Both the position numbers and the translations under genes were made by a program. A DNA stretch of 64,000 nt, taken from contig BNHL01000001.1 in the NCBI GenBank assembly GCA_015472025.1, positions 1 through 64,000 on the forward strand, written 5' to 3'. This DNA comes from Cytophagales bacterium WSM2-2. GTDB lineage: Bacteria; Bacteroidota; Bacteroidia; Cytophagales; Cyclobacteriaceae. Under the pieces are notes generated by a model that saw nothing but the letters and a program-made list of their open reading frames with translations, was not told the origin of the DNA and ran no database searches. This document shows, piece by piece, positions 9,556-19,191 of this stretch. How positions within the stretch are numbered: the stretch's first letter is position 1; every line of letters begins with the position of its first letter.

Positions 9556-10455
9556 ATGCGAAAAACCCCTTTCCCCTTACTCATTTCTTGCTTATTGATC
9601 AATGTTTGTTTCGCTCAGTATACCGGGCAAACCACAAACAACACATCGAAGGCGTCAACTCAGTTGTATGTTGGCCCAATTTTAGGAGGAACCCTTTCAA
9701 AGATCTATTTCTTTGATGATCAGGTCCGATACAAGTCACTCATTTCTGCTGGAATCGATGCTGGAATCATGGCTTCTGTTAAGGTCAACAAAAACTTCAG
9801 GCTTAATGCGCAGTTGATTTATGCACTTCGTACCAAATCAATTGAAGGTACTGACCAGTCAAGGGTTGACAACCATTTCAAGCTAAAGTCAACGATGCAA
9901 TACATTGAGTTGCCCATCTTCTACGCTCTTGAGTTTAAGAATATAAGTGGCAAACCTACTGCTGGAAGGCAAAAATCATATGATTGGTATGTTGGCGCAG
10001 GACCGGTATTCGCTTATTGGGTTGGCACAAAAGGGAGATTGAACAGCAGCAACCTAACGGAAAACCAAATCGATCATTACGACTTTACCGGGTCATTTGA
10101 CGGCAGCCTGCAAGGAGCTGCAACACGGGGTAAAGAAATTATTCCTGAGGCTAATCGTTTTCAGTTTGGACTTAACGTTACAGCCGGTTTAGCTTTTCAG
10201 CCACAGGGTATTAATCGCATCATGACTTCTCTGCATTTTAATTTAATGCAAACTTTTCTGGGTAAAGCTGACGGTACATTCCCAGGCAGCACACCCGGTA
10301 CGGGCACCAACCTCGATGACATCGATGTCATGAATGTCCGTAACCACAATATCCGTTTATCAGTTGGGTATCTATTTGATTCCAAAATCGAAAAACGGAA
10401 AAAAGGTAAAAGCACTATACCTGCTAAAGCGGTGCAAAGAAAAAGAAGACGATAA
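9556..10455 (+). CDS. Outer-membrane beta-barrel protein
   Basis: The protein has 299 aa with a signal peptide (cleavage near INVCFAQ). Alternating amphipathic strands run through the whole mature part, for example YVGPILGGTLSKIYF, FGLNVTAGLAF and HNIRLSVGYLF, with short turns and longer polar loops, as in the Bacteroidota outer-membrane beta-barrel families (OMP_b-brl type). A Lys/Arg-rich tail follows the last strand. It is transcribed divergently from the PorP-SPOR operon, with its own promoter at 9489-9519. The stop is 2 bases before the next gene, so the two are probably co-transcribed. Substrate or partner unknown. Confidence 0.75.
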   Translation: MRKTPFPLLISCLLINVCFAQYTGQTTNNTSKASTQLYVGPILGGTLSKIYFFDDQVRYKSLISAGIDAGIMASVKVNKNFRLNAQLIYALRTKSIEGTDQSRVDNHFKLKSTMQYIELPIFYALEFKNISGKPTAGRQKSYDWYVGAGPVFAYWVGTKGRLNSSNLTENQIDHYDFTGSFDGSLQGAATRGKEIIPEANRFQFGLNVTAGLAFQPQGINRIMTSLHFNLMQTFLGKADGTFPGSTPGTGTNLDDIDVMNVRNHNIRLSVGYLFDSKIEKRKKGKSTIPAKAVQRKRRR

Positions 10456-10457
10456 AA

Positions 10458-10868
10458 ATGAATCTTTCGACAGTTCTGAAAGGTGGCTTTTTAGCTGCCT
10501 TGTTTATTTTGTTGGGCGTATTTATCTATGATCAATTATTCTCGGCACCGAAAGTGCACCAGGGCATCATCCTCCACAAGATGTACATTCCTCAGCGCAC
10601 AGCTGTTGGCCCAAATGCAACACCTTACGCAGGACACAGAGCATATAAGTACATCATCCAAGCCCAAAAATATCATCAATGGATTGCTATTGTTTTAGCC
10701 GATGATGGCGACACACTGAAAGTGCACTGCACGTCCGATCACTACGAGTCCAATAACATCGGAGATACCTTGTTGTTTAAGGAATACAAAGGCCACCTTT
10801 TTGGTGTTGATTATCTCTCGCACAGCGAGGAAGACACCGTGAAGAGTGACCTGCATGTCTTGAAATAA
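10458..10868 (+). CDS. Hypothetical protein with one N-terminal membrane segment
   Basis: The protein has 136 aa. A hydrophobic helix at residues ~8-26 (GGFLAALFILLGVFIYDQ) anchors it, probably with the C-terminal part outside the cytoplasm. The soluble part is beta-rich (GIILHKMYIP, IVLADDGDTLKVHC, GDTLLFKEYKG) and resembles a small OB- or SH3-like fold, but I do not recognise a family. It follows the barrel gene by 2 bases and is closed by a terminator hairpin at 10900-10928. Confidence 0.7.
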   Translation: MNLSTVLKGGFLAALFILLGVFIYDQLFSAPKVHQGIILHKMYIPQRTAVGPNATPYAGHRAYKYIIQAQKYHQWIAIVLADDGDTLKVHCTSDHYESNNIGDTLLFKEYKGHLFGVDYLSHSEEDTVKSDLHVLK

Positions 10869-10899
10869 AATTCTCCAGCTTCGCTGATTCAAAAAATAA

Positions 10900-10928
10900 A
10901 AAGCCTGTAATTTTTGGTTACAGGCTTT
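10900..10928 (-). terminator. Rho-independent terminator of tRNA-Glu (possibly bidirectional)
   Basis: An 11-bp perfect stem AAAGCCTGTAA / TTACAGGCTTT has a 7-base loop. On the minus strand it is followed by a T-rich run (T5AT6), so it best terminates tRNA-Glu. On the plus strand a weaker TTTT follows a few bases later and may also stop the 10458 gene. Confidence 0.75.
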
Positions 10929-10944
10929 GACTCTTTTGGTTTTG

Positions 10945-11016
10945 TAGTCCGTACGGGAATCGAACCCGTGTTACCAGAATGAAAATCTGGTGTCCTAACC
11001 CCTAGACGAACGGACC
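10945..11016 (-). tRNA. tRNA-Glu (anticodon TTC)
   Basis: A 72-nt cloverleaf. The acceptor GGTCCGT pairs with ACGGACT (one G-U). The anticodon stem CCAGA/TCTGG encloses loop TTTTCAT with anticodon TTC. The T arm is ACGGG-TTCGATT-CCCGT and the discriminator is A. CCA is not encoded. A terminator lies just downstream on the same strand. Confidence 0.93.
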
Positions 11017-11025
11017 GTTTTCTAG

Positions 11026-12162
<1,137 letters not shown>

Positions 12163-12185
12163 GCTTCCCTCTAGTTATAAAAGTA

Positions 12186-12210
12186 AGACGCCTCCGGGCG
12201 TCTTTTTTTC
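12186..12210 (+). terminator. Rho-independent terminator of gapA
   Basis: Stem AGACGCC / GGCGTCT with a TCCG tetraloop, followed directly by six T residues. It lies 24 bases after the gapA stop. Confidence 0.88.
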
Positions 12211-12248
12211 TGATTATACTTACATTCAAAAATCCTTAACTTGCGTAT

Positions 12249-12674
12249 ATGCAAGATCACCCCATTGACCTCAGCAAAGTCAAGAAAAGTTATTACAATC
12301 TGCTGGCGCTGTTCATGACAGAGCCAAAAATGGAAAGCAAATATTTGTCGTGCATCGTCAAGTGGGGAATTCACTTGGGAGTGAATACTTCCGACCTGAA
12401 AGAACTTGAAAAGACCCAGGCTACTATTCCTTCAGATAAAGCCGGGAGGATTGAGGCCATCTATCACCTTGTCTACATGATTTACCTGGATCAGGTAGTT
12501 GAAGATCTTGAATTGGAAGTTGCATCCGTCTACGCACAAAAACTTGGATTTGAAAAAGCGCTGGTAGGTGATCTGTTTAAATCCATTGCCACGATAGATT
12601 ACGATCGCGTCTCCACAGCAAATGTTCAAAAGGAAGTGGAAGATTTCATCAAAATCCAGTACTCCCGCGATTAG
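12249..12674 (+). CDS. Conserved hypothetical helical protein (TerB-like?)
   Basis: The protein has 141 aa with no signal peptide or membrane segment. It is predicted mostly helical: residues ~10-45 (YYNLLALFMTEP...), ~65-85 (RIEAIYHLVYMIYLD), ~88-115 (LELEVASVYAQKLGF) and a C-terminal helix. The pattern of a central acidic-aromatic helix followed by LELEVASVYAQKLGF resembles TerB-type helical bundles, but the conserved acidic metal motif is not clear and I do not assign a function. It stands alone between the gapA terminator and a small membrane-peptide gene. Confidence 0.7.
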   Translation: MQDHPIDLSKVKKSYYNLLALFMTEPKMESKYLSCIVKWGIHLGVNTSDLKELEKTQATIPSDKAGRIEAIYHLVYMIYLDQVVEDLELEVASVYAQKLGFEKALVGDLFKSIATIDYDRVSTANVQKEVEDFIKIQYSRD

Positions 12675-12779
12675 GTAGTAAGTCCAAAGAACTTAAGTCA
12701 CCGATGTAAGATTTGGCAGGGTTTTAAAAGAAAATCCGAGGGCTTGCTTGACATCTTTGTATCAGGAAAAGCAACAACT

Positions 12780-12899
12780 ATGGAAGGTATGAAGATGATT
12801 TCTAATTCAAGTCTAAAGAGCAGATTCAGACAGGTAATGGTCTTGATGATCATCATCGTAATCGGCATAGTGATTTCCCGTGTGATGGAAATGCAATAA
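12780..12899 (+). CDS. Small single-span membrane protein (39 aa)
   Basis: ATG at 12780, stop at 12897-12899. A basic N-terminal part (SLKSRFRQ) precedes a hydrophobic segment VMVLMIIIVIGIVI and a short Met-rich tail. The layout (about 18 polar residues, one helix, very short tail) suits an inner-membrane microprotein. It lies in the 360-base gap between two larger genes on the same strand. Evidence is compositional only; I do not recognise a family. Confidence 0.45.
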   Translation: MEGMKMISNSSLKSRFRQVMVLMIIIVIGIVISRVMEMQ

Positions 12900-12985
12900 G
12901 CCGCTCTTTTTGAAATAACCTGGACTCCATTTACTAATCTCCCCCGACTCCGCATTCACCGGAGCATTCTACGCTAAAATACTTT

Positions 12986-12993
12986 TACTTTTG
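12986..12993 (+). promoter_or_regulatory. Candidate -7 element for the aminotransferase gene
   Basis: TACTTTTG matches TAnnTTTG and lies about 40 bases before the ATG at 13034. No TTG is found at the expected -33 distance, so this is only a half-site. Confidence 0.35.
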
Positions 12994-13033
12994 CCAAGCT
13001 TATCCGGACCAATTGCCGGTTCAGCAATATGGC

Positions 13034-14218
13034 ATGGATTTTAGCAAGGAAGTATTTCTCAACAACCTGGCACAGACCTCACCGTTTCCCTTCCTCATTC
13101 CCATCGAATGGGCAGAAGGTGTGTACCTTCATGGTCCTGACGGAAAAAAATACATTGATATGATTTCGGGAATCGGTGTCAGCAATGTCGGACATCGTCA
13201 CCCGCACGTAGTAAAGGCCATCAAAGATCAATTGGACAAGCATATGCACGTGATGGTGTATGGCGAATACATTCAATCTTCCTCCAATCGCCTTGTTAAA
13301 CAACTTTCTGAACTACTGCCTAAACAATTGAACTGCTCCTATTTTGTCAATTCGGGGACAGAAGCGAATGAAGCTGCTTTGAAACTTGCTAAAAGGGTGA
13401 CGGGTCGCACCGAAATTATTTCTTGCAGAAAATCTTATCACGGAAGCACACATGGTTCAATGAGTGTGTCGGGAAATGAAGTCAAGAAAAGAGCATTTCG
13501 TCCACTGCTCCCGGACGTAAAATTTATCGATTTCAATAACGAAGCAGATCTTACACAAATTACCGCCCGAACAGCCTGTGTGATCATGGAAACTGTACAA
13601 GGAGACGCGGGTGTCCGAGTGCCTTCAAAAAAATATCTACAAGCCGTGCGAGATGTTTGTAATAAAACCGGTGCACAATTGATCTTCGATGAAATCCAGT
13701 GCGGCATGGGACGTACCGGAACTCTTTTCGCCTTTGAACATTTTGGTGTTGTTCCTGATATTCTTACCATCGGAAAAGCTTTTGGCGGTGGACTGCCGAT
13801 AGGTGCTTTCATTTCTAGCAACGAAAAAATGAAACTGCTCACACATGATCCCATGCTCGGGCACATCACCACGTTTGGTGGCAATCCTGTTTGCTGTGCT
13901 TCAGCATTAGCTACATTGGAAGTCATCCAAACAGAAAACCTTCTGGCTACTGCGGAAGCTAAAGGGAAGCTAATTGAAAATTTGCTTCAGCATCCGAAAA
14001 TAAAAGAAATACGAAGGATAGGTTTGATGTTTGCAATTGATTTTGATTCTGAAGAACGCGTCAACCGGATTGTGGAATACTGCAAGAAAAACGGAGTGAT
14101 TGGTTACTGGTTTTTATCTCATCCTTACAGTTTCAGAATTGCCCCTCCCCTCACGATTACGGAAGAAGAAATACGCATGGCCTGCGAAGTCATTTTGAAG
14201 GCGATTGAAAATTCCTGA
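13034..14218 (+). CDS. Class III PLP-dependent aminotransferase (acetylornithine/ornithine type)
   Basis: The protein has 394 aa, the fold-type I size. Motifs seen: the glycine-rich cofactor-binding NSGTEANEAALKLAK, the Asp that contacts the pyridine nitrogen in FDEIQCGMGRTG, and the Schiff-base lysine in TIGKAFGGGLPIGA (about Lys248). The family transfers amino groups from acetylornithine, ornithine, GABA or other omega-amino donors. No arginine-biosynthesis gene is adjacent, so the substrate cannot be fixed. The ATG at 13034 gives MDFSKEVFLNNLAQ; an in-frame TTG at 13013 is a weaker alternative. The AI-2E transporter gene follows after 11 bases. Confidence 0.88.
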   Translation: MDFSKEVFLNNLAQTSPFPFLIPIEWAEGVYLHGPDGKKYIDMISGIGVSNVGHRHPHVVKAIKDQLDKHMHVMVYGEYIQSSSNRLVKQLSELLPKQLNCSYFVNSGTEANEAALKLAKRVTGRTEIISCRKSYHGSTHGSMSVSGNEVKKRAFRPLLPDVKFIDFNNEADLTQITARTACVIMETVQGDAGVRVPSKKYLQAVRDVCNKTGAQLIFDEIQCGMGRTGTLFAFEHFGVVPDILTIGKAFGGGLPIGAFISSNEKMKLLTHDPMLGHITTFGGNPVCCASALATLEVIQTENLLATAEAKGKLIENLLQHPKIKEIRRIGLMFAIDFDSEERVNRIVEYCKKNGVIGYWFLSHPYSFRIAPPLTITEEEIRMACEVILKAIENS

Positions 14219-14229
14219 TCTTACCAAGT

Positions 14230-15270
14230 ATGGAACTTCGCATCGAATCGCTAGACCGGATTTATAAATTTCTAATGATCCTGGTTATCATCATCACCGG
14301 AATGGTATTGCTGAAAGACATTGTCGTTCCCATTGTATTCTCGGCATTGTTCTCAGTGATCATGCTCCCACTTGTCAAACGGATAGAGCGGAAGACCGGG
14401 CGAATTTTTTCAATTCTGATCGTGCTGATCGTATCCCTGATGTTCCTGGCCCTGCTCATGTGGTTCATTATTTCGCAGTTGGCCAGTCTGGTAGCAAGTC
14501 TGCCTGGTTTGGAAGATAAATTTTCACAGCTCATTATTTCACTAAGTGATTCATTGAATTACCTTCAGTTTTCCTCTGCAGAGCAAACACAACTATTGAA
14601 GGATGCAGTCAAGAATTTCTCATCTTACGGAGCTGATGTACTGCTTTCAACATCTTATCTCGTTTACTTTTTCATTCAGGTTCCTGTTTACATTTTCCTT
14701 TTTTTGCTCTATCGTGATCGCTTCAAAGAATTTCTGCTTGCCCTGACTCCGGGATCAGATTTGAAATGGAAAGATGATATTCAGCGCGTGGTGCGCAGTT
14801 ATATTTCAGGCCTCGGGCTGGTTGTTTTTATTGCAGGCTTACTCAACAGCACCGGCCTTCTGATCTTAGGAATACCACACGCCATTTTTTTCGGCTTCCT
14901 TTCTGGAATGCTGACCATGATCCCTTACGTTGGGATTACCATTGGCGCTACGCTTCCAGCTCTTTTAGCCTTATTGACGAAAGACAACATCTGGTATACA
15001 GTCGGGGTAATCGGACTTCATGCCACAGTCCAGTTTTTTGAGGGAAATTTTATTACGCCCAAAATCACGGGATCGCGAATAAGTATCAATGCATTGGCAG
15101 CTATTATCGCGCTGCTGATCGGGGGTAAAATCTGGGGTATCGCCGGAATGATCCTGGCCGTGCCCGGAGTTGGAATCTTAAAGATACTGCTGAGCTACTC
15201 CCCATCTCTAAAATCGCTGATTATCTTGCTTGGCGATGAACCGCCTCAAAATAACCTGAATACTGACTAA
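14230..15270 (+). CDS. AI-2E family transporter (PerM-like permease)
   Basis: The protein has 346 aa. Hydrophobic segments cover residues ~15-35, 40-50, 60-85, 140-160 and several from ~200 to the end. The conserved central region GFLSGMLTMIPYVGITIGA and the later FEGNFITPKITGSRI (P-x-I-x-G) are signatures of the AI-2E/PerM family (UPF0118). Members export autoinducer-2 or act as Na+/H+ antiporters; the role here cannot be told from sequence. It is likely co-transcribed with the aminotransferase 11 bases upstream. Confidence 0.88.
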   Translation: MELRIESLDRIYKFLMILVIIITGMVLLKDIVVPIVFSALFSVIMLPLVKRIERKTGRIFSILIVLIVSLMFLALLMWFIISQLASLVASLPGLEDKFSQLIISLSDSLNYLQFSSAEQTQLLKDAVKNFSSYGADVLLSTSYLVYFFIQVPVYIFLFLLYRDRFKEFLLALTPGSDLKWKDDIQRVVRSYISGLGLVVFIAGLLNSTGLLILGIPHAIFFGFLSGMLTMIPYVGITIGATLPALLALLTKDNIWYTVGVIGLHATVQFFEGNFITPKITGSRISINALAAIIALLIGGKIWGIAGMILAVPGVGILKILLSYSPSLKSLIILLGDEPPQNNLNTD

Positions 15271-15311
15271 AAGGCCTTGGTACGTGAGCCGATTGTGATT
15301 ATTTTCACGTC

Positions 15312-17342
15312 ATGCGGGGGCTTTGGTTCTGTTTTCTAATGTCTATGGCACTCGGCCTTCGGGCGCAGTCTGCCAAGGTCCTCATGGATAAGGGTGACAA
15401 ACTCTTTGGCAAGGGCGACCTGAAAGCTGCATTGGATAACTATGAGGCAGCCGAAAAAATTGCCCCTACTGATCCTCAGATCAAATACAGAATCGGTCAC
15501 GTTTTTCTTTTCAGCGGAGCTGAATCCCGGTCCCTGGCCTACCTGGAAAATGCTTATAAAAGCAATCCCAACATTGATCCGGACATCGATTATTTTTTAG
15601 GTCTTTCACTACAAGCAAATTTTGAGTTTAAAAGAGCCATAGAGCACTTCAAAAGTTATAAGAGCAAAAACAAAAAACTCTCGCTCGTAGCTGAGCACAA
15701 AATCAAGGAATGTACGTTTGGCGACTCGCTCGTGAGCAATCCGATCCTGTGCAATATCAAAATACTCGAATGGCCTCTCAATTCACGATTCCAGGACTAT
15801 GGCCCGGTGATGCCAGCAGATGAAAGTGTACTTATTTTCACTTCCGCTCGCGACACCTCCAAGCTTGATAAAAAAAACACAACGGTTTTTGAGGATATTG
15901 TTTTCAGCAAGAAAGAGAATAATAAATGGACTATTCCCGAAAAAATCAGCCCGCGAATCAACGATACATTTCACGATGCCGTGACTTACCTCACCCCTGA
16001 TGGCAAATCTCTTTTTCTTTATTACGAAAAAGGCAGTGGCGATATTTATCAATCAGACTTCGATGGCCGTGAGTGGAGCACACCGCGTTCAATGGGCCCA
16101 CCAATTAACACAACTGCCTGGGAGACCTCAGGCTGCCTGGCTCCAGACGGTAAACGGTTTTTCTTTACCAGTGACCGCCCCGGAGGCTTTGGCGGACTCG
16201 ACATTTATGTTAGCGAAAAGCTTCCAAATGGTGCGTGGGGCAAAGCAAAGAACCTGGGCCCTGCCGTGAACACTGCTGGTAACGAAGACGCCCCGTTCTT
16301 CCATCAGGATGGTACGCTTTATTTCGGCTCTGATGGTCACCCCGGGCTCGGTGACTACGATATTTTCAAAACTGAAATGAAAGACGGAAAGTGGATGAAA
16401 CCTATGAACCTCGGGTACCCGCTAAACACTCCGAAATTTGAAAACTATTTTTTCCTTTCTGTTGATAAAAAACGAGGTTTTTTCAGTTCTATCAGACACG
16501 ATGGTATTGGCAAAGCGGATATATGTTCGGTCGTATTCCTAGACCCTCCACCAAAGCCCAAGCCAAAAATTGAGGAGCCAGTCGTAGCCAAAGTTGAAGA
16601 AAAAAAAACCGAACCTAAACCTGAACCCAAGCATGAAACAAAGCCTGAAAAGCAAGGGGATGAATTTGCTGATGCAATGGTAAGCCTTCAGCAAGATTTG
16701 GGACTGGCCTCTCAACTTATGGGACAGGTACTTGATTCAAAAACTGCCAAACCATTGCGTGCTCAAATTACATTGGTTGATAATAAAACAAATGCCATTC
16801 TGGAAAGGGTTTATTCAAATGACAGTACTGGCGCTTTTAAGATTGTAATTCCGCACGGAGGAAATTATGGTATTAACACCTCGGTTGACGGCTACATTTT
16901 CAACTCCATGAACTTTGAAGTGCCAATGTACTCGGATCATCAGGAAATTGAGACAGCTATTTTCATGCAGGAAGTTGAAGTGGGATCTAAAGTGGTTATG
17001 AAAAATATCTTTTTTAGCATTGGCAAGGCAGAGTTGCGGGATGAATCGGTTAGTGAGCTGGAGCGAATCCTCGACCTTATGCAACGCAATCCGGGAATGA
17101 AACTTCAGATCAATGGTCATACCGACAGCTCGGGCGATGCAGATACAAACAAGTCACTTTCCCTAAGACGAGCAGAAAATGTCATGAGTTACCTCGTGGG
17201 GAAGGGCATCACTCCAGAACGGCTGAAAGCTGTTGGTTACGGGGAAGAGCGGCCGATCGTATCTAACGATGACGAAACCGGGGGCCGGGAAATCAATCGC
17301 AGAACCGAAATCGAAGTAATTGAAAACCAATCAGGGGGATAA
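15312..17342 (+). CDS. PorE-like OmpA-family lipid/peptidoglycan-linked protein (TPR-PD40-CRD-OmpA)
   Basis: The protein has 676 aa and a signal peptide ending ALGLRAQ. Domains in order are TPR repeats (~22-115), a WD40-like PD40 propeller (~150-410, with TPDGKSLF, APDGKRFFFTSDRPGG and HQDGTLYFGSD), a Lys/Pro/Glu linker (~412-455), a carboxypeptidase-regulatory-like beta sandwich (~470-550), and an OmpA C-terminal domain (~555-672; NGHTDSSGD, GYGEERP, NRRTEI) that binds peptidoglycan. This is the domain order described for PorE of the type IX secretion system. Many Bacteroidota carry several paralogues, so equivalence to PorE itself is not proven. The HNH gene converges on it, 1 base from the stop. 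Confidence 0.82.
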   Translation: MRGLWFCFLMSMALGLRAQSAKVLMDKGDKLFGKGDLKAALDNYEAAEKIAPTDPQIKYRIGHVFLFSGAESRSLAYLENAYKSNPNIDPDIDYFLGLSLQANFEFKRAIEHFKSYKSKNKKLSLVAEHKIKECTFGDSLVSNPILCNIKILEWPLNSRFQDYGPVMPADESVLIFTSARDTSKLDKKNTTVFEDIVFSKKENNKWTIPEKISPRINDTFHDAVTYLTPDGKSLFLYYEKGSGDIYQSDFDGREWSTPRSMGPPINTTAWETSGCLAPDGKRFFFTSDRPGGFGGLDIYVSEKLPNGAWGKAKNLGPAVNTAGNEDAPFFHQDGTLYFGSDGHPGLGDYDIFKTEMKDGKWMKPMNLGYPLNTPKFENYFFLSVDKKRGFFSSIRHDGIGKADICSVVFLDPPPKPKPKIEEPVVAKVEEKKTEPKPEPKHETKPEKQGDEFADAMVSLQQDLGLASQLMGQVLDSKTAKPLRAQITLVDNKTNAILERVYSNDSTGAFKIVIPHGGNYGINTSVDGYIFNSMNFEVPMYSDHQEIETAIFMQEVEVGSKVVMKNIFFSIGKAELRDESVSELERILDLMQRNPGMKLQINGHTDSSGDADTNKSLSLRRAENVMSYLVGKGITPERLKAVGYGEERPIVSNDDETGGREINRRTEIEVIENQSGG

Positions 17343-17343
17343 G

Positions 17344-17850
17344 TCAGGCTGACTTCATCTCCAGAAATTCATCCCATTCATTGTGGCTGGAGCCTGTGAC
17401 ATCGCGTAAAAAAAGCGCATAACTCGGTTTGAATGGTTTGCGCTTCAGTGGCATGTTTGCTTCTTCGGGCGTGAAGTCACCCTTCTTAGCATTGCACCGT
17501 TTGCAAGCCGTAACGAGGTTGTGCCAGCTATGCGGCCCTCCTTTCGAGCTTGGGATCACGTGGTCGAGCGTAAGCTCCCTCCTTGTACCACAATATTGGC
17601 ATTCCTGATTGTCTCGCTTAAATACATTTTGCCTCGTCAGTGTCACACCTTTGTAGGGTGCATTCACATAGCGATTCAGACGAATAACTGAAGGCATTGG
17701 GTAAGAATGAGATACGGTGTGCAGTTTATGACCATTTGCCGGACGCACCAGTTCGCTTTTGTTCAGAAAAACCATAACAAATGCGCGCTCCACTGAACAA
17801 ACCATCAAGGGGCTGAAGTCTTGGTTAAGTACCAATACACGCGTATTCAC
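17344..17850 (-). CDS. HNH endonuclease family protein
   Basis: The protein has 168 aa. The core is a zinc-stabilised HNH (treble-clef) motif: CQYCGT, LTLDHVIPSSKGG, WHNLVTACKRCNAKKGD, with both Cys pairs and the catalytic His present. The N terminus (TRVLVLNQDFSPL) is the standard extension of a widespread bacterial HNH subfamily not tied to restriction. The start codon is GTG at 17850. It lies 49 bases after the NlpC-like gene on the same strand. Biological role unknown; no methylase or mobile element is nearby. Confidence 0.85.
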   Translation of the reverse strand: MNTRVLVLNQDFSPLMVCSVERAFVMVFLNKSELVRPANGHKLHTVSHSYPMPSVIRLNRYVNAPYKGVTLTRQNVFKRDNQECQYCGTRRELTLDHVIPSSKGGPHSWHNLVTACKRCNAKKGDFTPEEANMPLKRKPFKPSYALFLRDVTGSSHNEWDEFLEMKSA

Positions 17851-17899
17851 GATGTTAAGATAAAACCAAGTTTGGTCTTATCAAAGGGGTGGCAGCTCT

Positions 17900-18685
17900 C
17901 TAGTCGCTCAGAACCCGGCAAATGTGCGCCAGTTCATGTGAATAAACTTTGGTCTCTGGGTTAAGAATACCCTCTTCATTCAAATGGTCCACCCTCACCT
18001 GACCAAAAGCATGGACGATTTTGTTTTCACCAATCACGATGCCGGTATGGTCAATCTTGCCCTTCTTGTCTTTAAAAAATGCGAGGTCTCCGCTTCTGGA
18101 TTCAGCAAAGCCTTCTACCCTCTTTCCAGCCTGGCTTTGCTGAAGTATTTCCCATGGCAGTTGATATCCTGCAATCTTAAATACCATGTTGATCAGCCCG
18201 TGTGCACAGATACCAAAAGGTGTTTTACCTCCTTCTACCTCAGGAGCGTTGAGGTACTTCAATGCCATTGACTTCACAAACTCTCCATCGCGTTTTAAGG
18301 CAACGGATTTTGATTCCCCATTGAAAGCAAACTGTTCGTCCATCTTGAAAAGCTCCGCTGTAGAAATAGGAACAATGCTTCCAAGCAAAATCGGAAGTGG
18401 GCTTTTCTTATATAGCAATGTCGACACTAAATCCAACGTGATTTTAAAATCTGCCTGCGTAACCTGATCAAAATGTTCTTTGGGAACTGAATGATGATGA
18501 TAACGATGAATCCATCCGACCACATTATCAAAATTTGTCTTGATCAAAATCCACATTTTATCTTTACTCCGGTCCATCACCTCATAAGCATCGCCAAAAA
18601 GCAATTGCGATACCTGTGAAGTATTTCCTGGCTCCTGCCTTACGGGAACCACTGACAACCTGCATACACCAAAATCCTGCTCCAT
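17900..18685 (-). CDS. NlpC/P60-like (C40) protein with SH3 domain, catalytic Cys apparently displaced
   Basis: The protein has 261 aa. Residues ~1-65 form an SH3-like cell-wall domain, with a second beta-rich region to ~125. Residues ~135-260 align with C40 peptidases that cleave D-Glu-DAP bonds in muropeptides. The family motif reads approximately GIDCSG; here the same place reads GICAHG (residues 158-163). The nucleophile position is therefore Ala161, with a Cys one residue earlier. The usual YLWGG just before it is EVEGG. His213 (DHTGIVIG) and His225 (IVHA) are kept. There is no obvious signal peptide. The start overlaps the smpB stop by one base (TAATG), so translation is probably coupled. 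Confidence 0.8.
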   Translation of the reverse strand: MEQDFGVCRLSVVPVRQEPGNTSQVSQLLFGDAYEVMDRSKDKMWILIKTNFDNVVGWIHRYHHHSVPKEHFDQVTQADFKITLDLVSTLLYKKSPLPILLGSIVPISTAELFKMDEQFAFNGESKSVALKRDGEFVKSMALKYLNAPEVEGGKTPFGICAHGLINMVFKIAGYQLPWEILQQSQAGKRVEGFAESRSGDLAFFKDKKGKIDHTGIVIGENKIVHAFGQVRVDHLNEEGILNPETKVYSHELAHICRVLSD

Positions 18686-19146
18686 TACCTTATTTTAACT
18701 CTGCTTAATTCACGTTTTATATCCTTCTCCTTAATGCTCTCGCGCTTGTCGTGAAGTTTTTTGCCTTTGCCGATCGCTATTTCCAGTTTGGCCAGCCCCC
18801 TGTCATTAATGAAAAGCCGGGTGGGGATAAGTGCCAATCCTTTTTCTTCAACACGGGTTTCAATTTTACGCAACTCTGATTTTTTCAATAGAAGTTTTCT
18901 TTCCCTGGCAGCCTCATGATTGTAATGTGTACCCTGCGCATAAGCTGTAATGTTAATGCCTTTTACGTACGCCTCACCATTATTGAAATAACAAAAACCG
19001 TCCTGCAGATTCACCTTGCCTTCGCGAATTGATTTTATTTCTGTTCCCATCAATACAATTCCAGCCACAAACTTTTCGATCAGCTCATATTGAAAGCCGG
19101 CTTGCTTATTCCTGATATTAATATCGTTAGAAAATCGCTGTTTCAT
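18685..19146 (-). CDS. smpB: SsrA-binding protein SmpB
   Basis: SmpB binds tmRNA and brings it to stalled ribosomes for trans-translation. The protein has 153 aa, the usual size. Conserved blocks: NRKA-like INIRNKQAGFQYEL, GTEIKSIREGKVNL, and the C-terminal GKGKKLHDKRESIKEKD tail that mimics codon-anticodon contacts. I chose the ATG at 19146; the upstream in-frame TTG at 19161 overlaps the -7 promoter element. It is the first gene of a unit with the NlpC-like and probably the HNH gene. Confidence 0.95.
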   Translation of the reverse strand: MKQRFSNDINIRNKQAGFQYELIEKFVAGIVLMGTEIKSIREGKVNLQDGFCYFNNGEAYVKGINITAYAQGTHYNHEAARERKLLLKKSELRKIETRVEEKGLALIPTRLFINDRGLAKLEIAIGKGKKLHDKRESIKEKDIKRELSRVKIR

Positions 19147-19158
19147 TTTCAAAGGCTG

Positions 19159-19191
19159 CAAAAATACATAAGAAATGACAGATCAGGTCAA
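19159..19191 (-). promoter_or_regulatory. Bacteroidota-type promoter for smpB
   Basis: On the minus strand, TTG (19191-19189), 22 bases, then TATTTTTG (19166-19159), 12 bases before the ATG at 19146. It predicts a very short 5' leader. Confidence 0.55.

Noticed and set aside
17344..17850. HNH gene as part of a restriction or mobile element
   Set aside because: No methylase, integrase or intron features nearby. The subfamily is widespread as a stand-alone gene.
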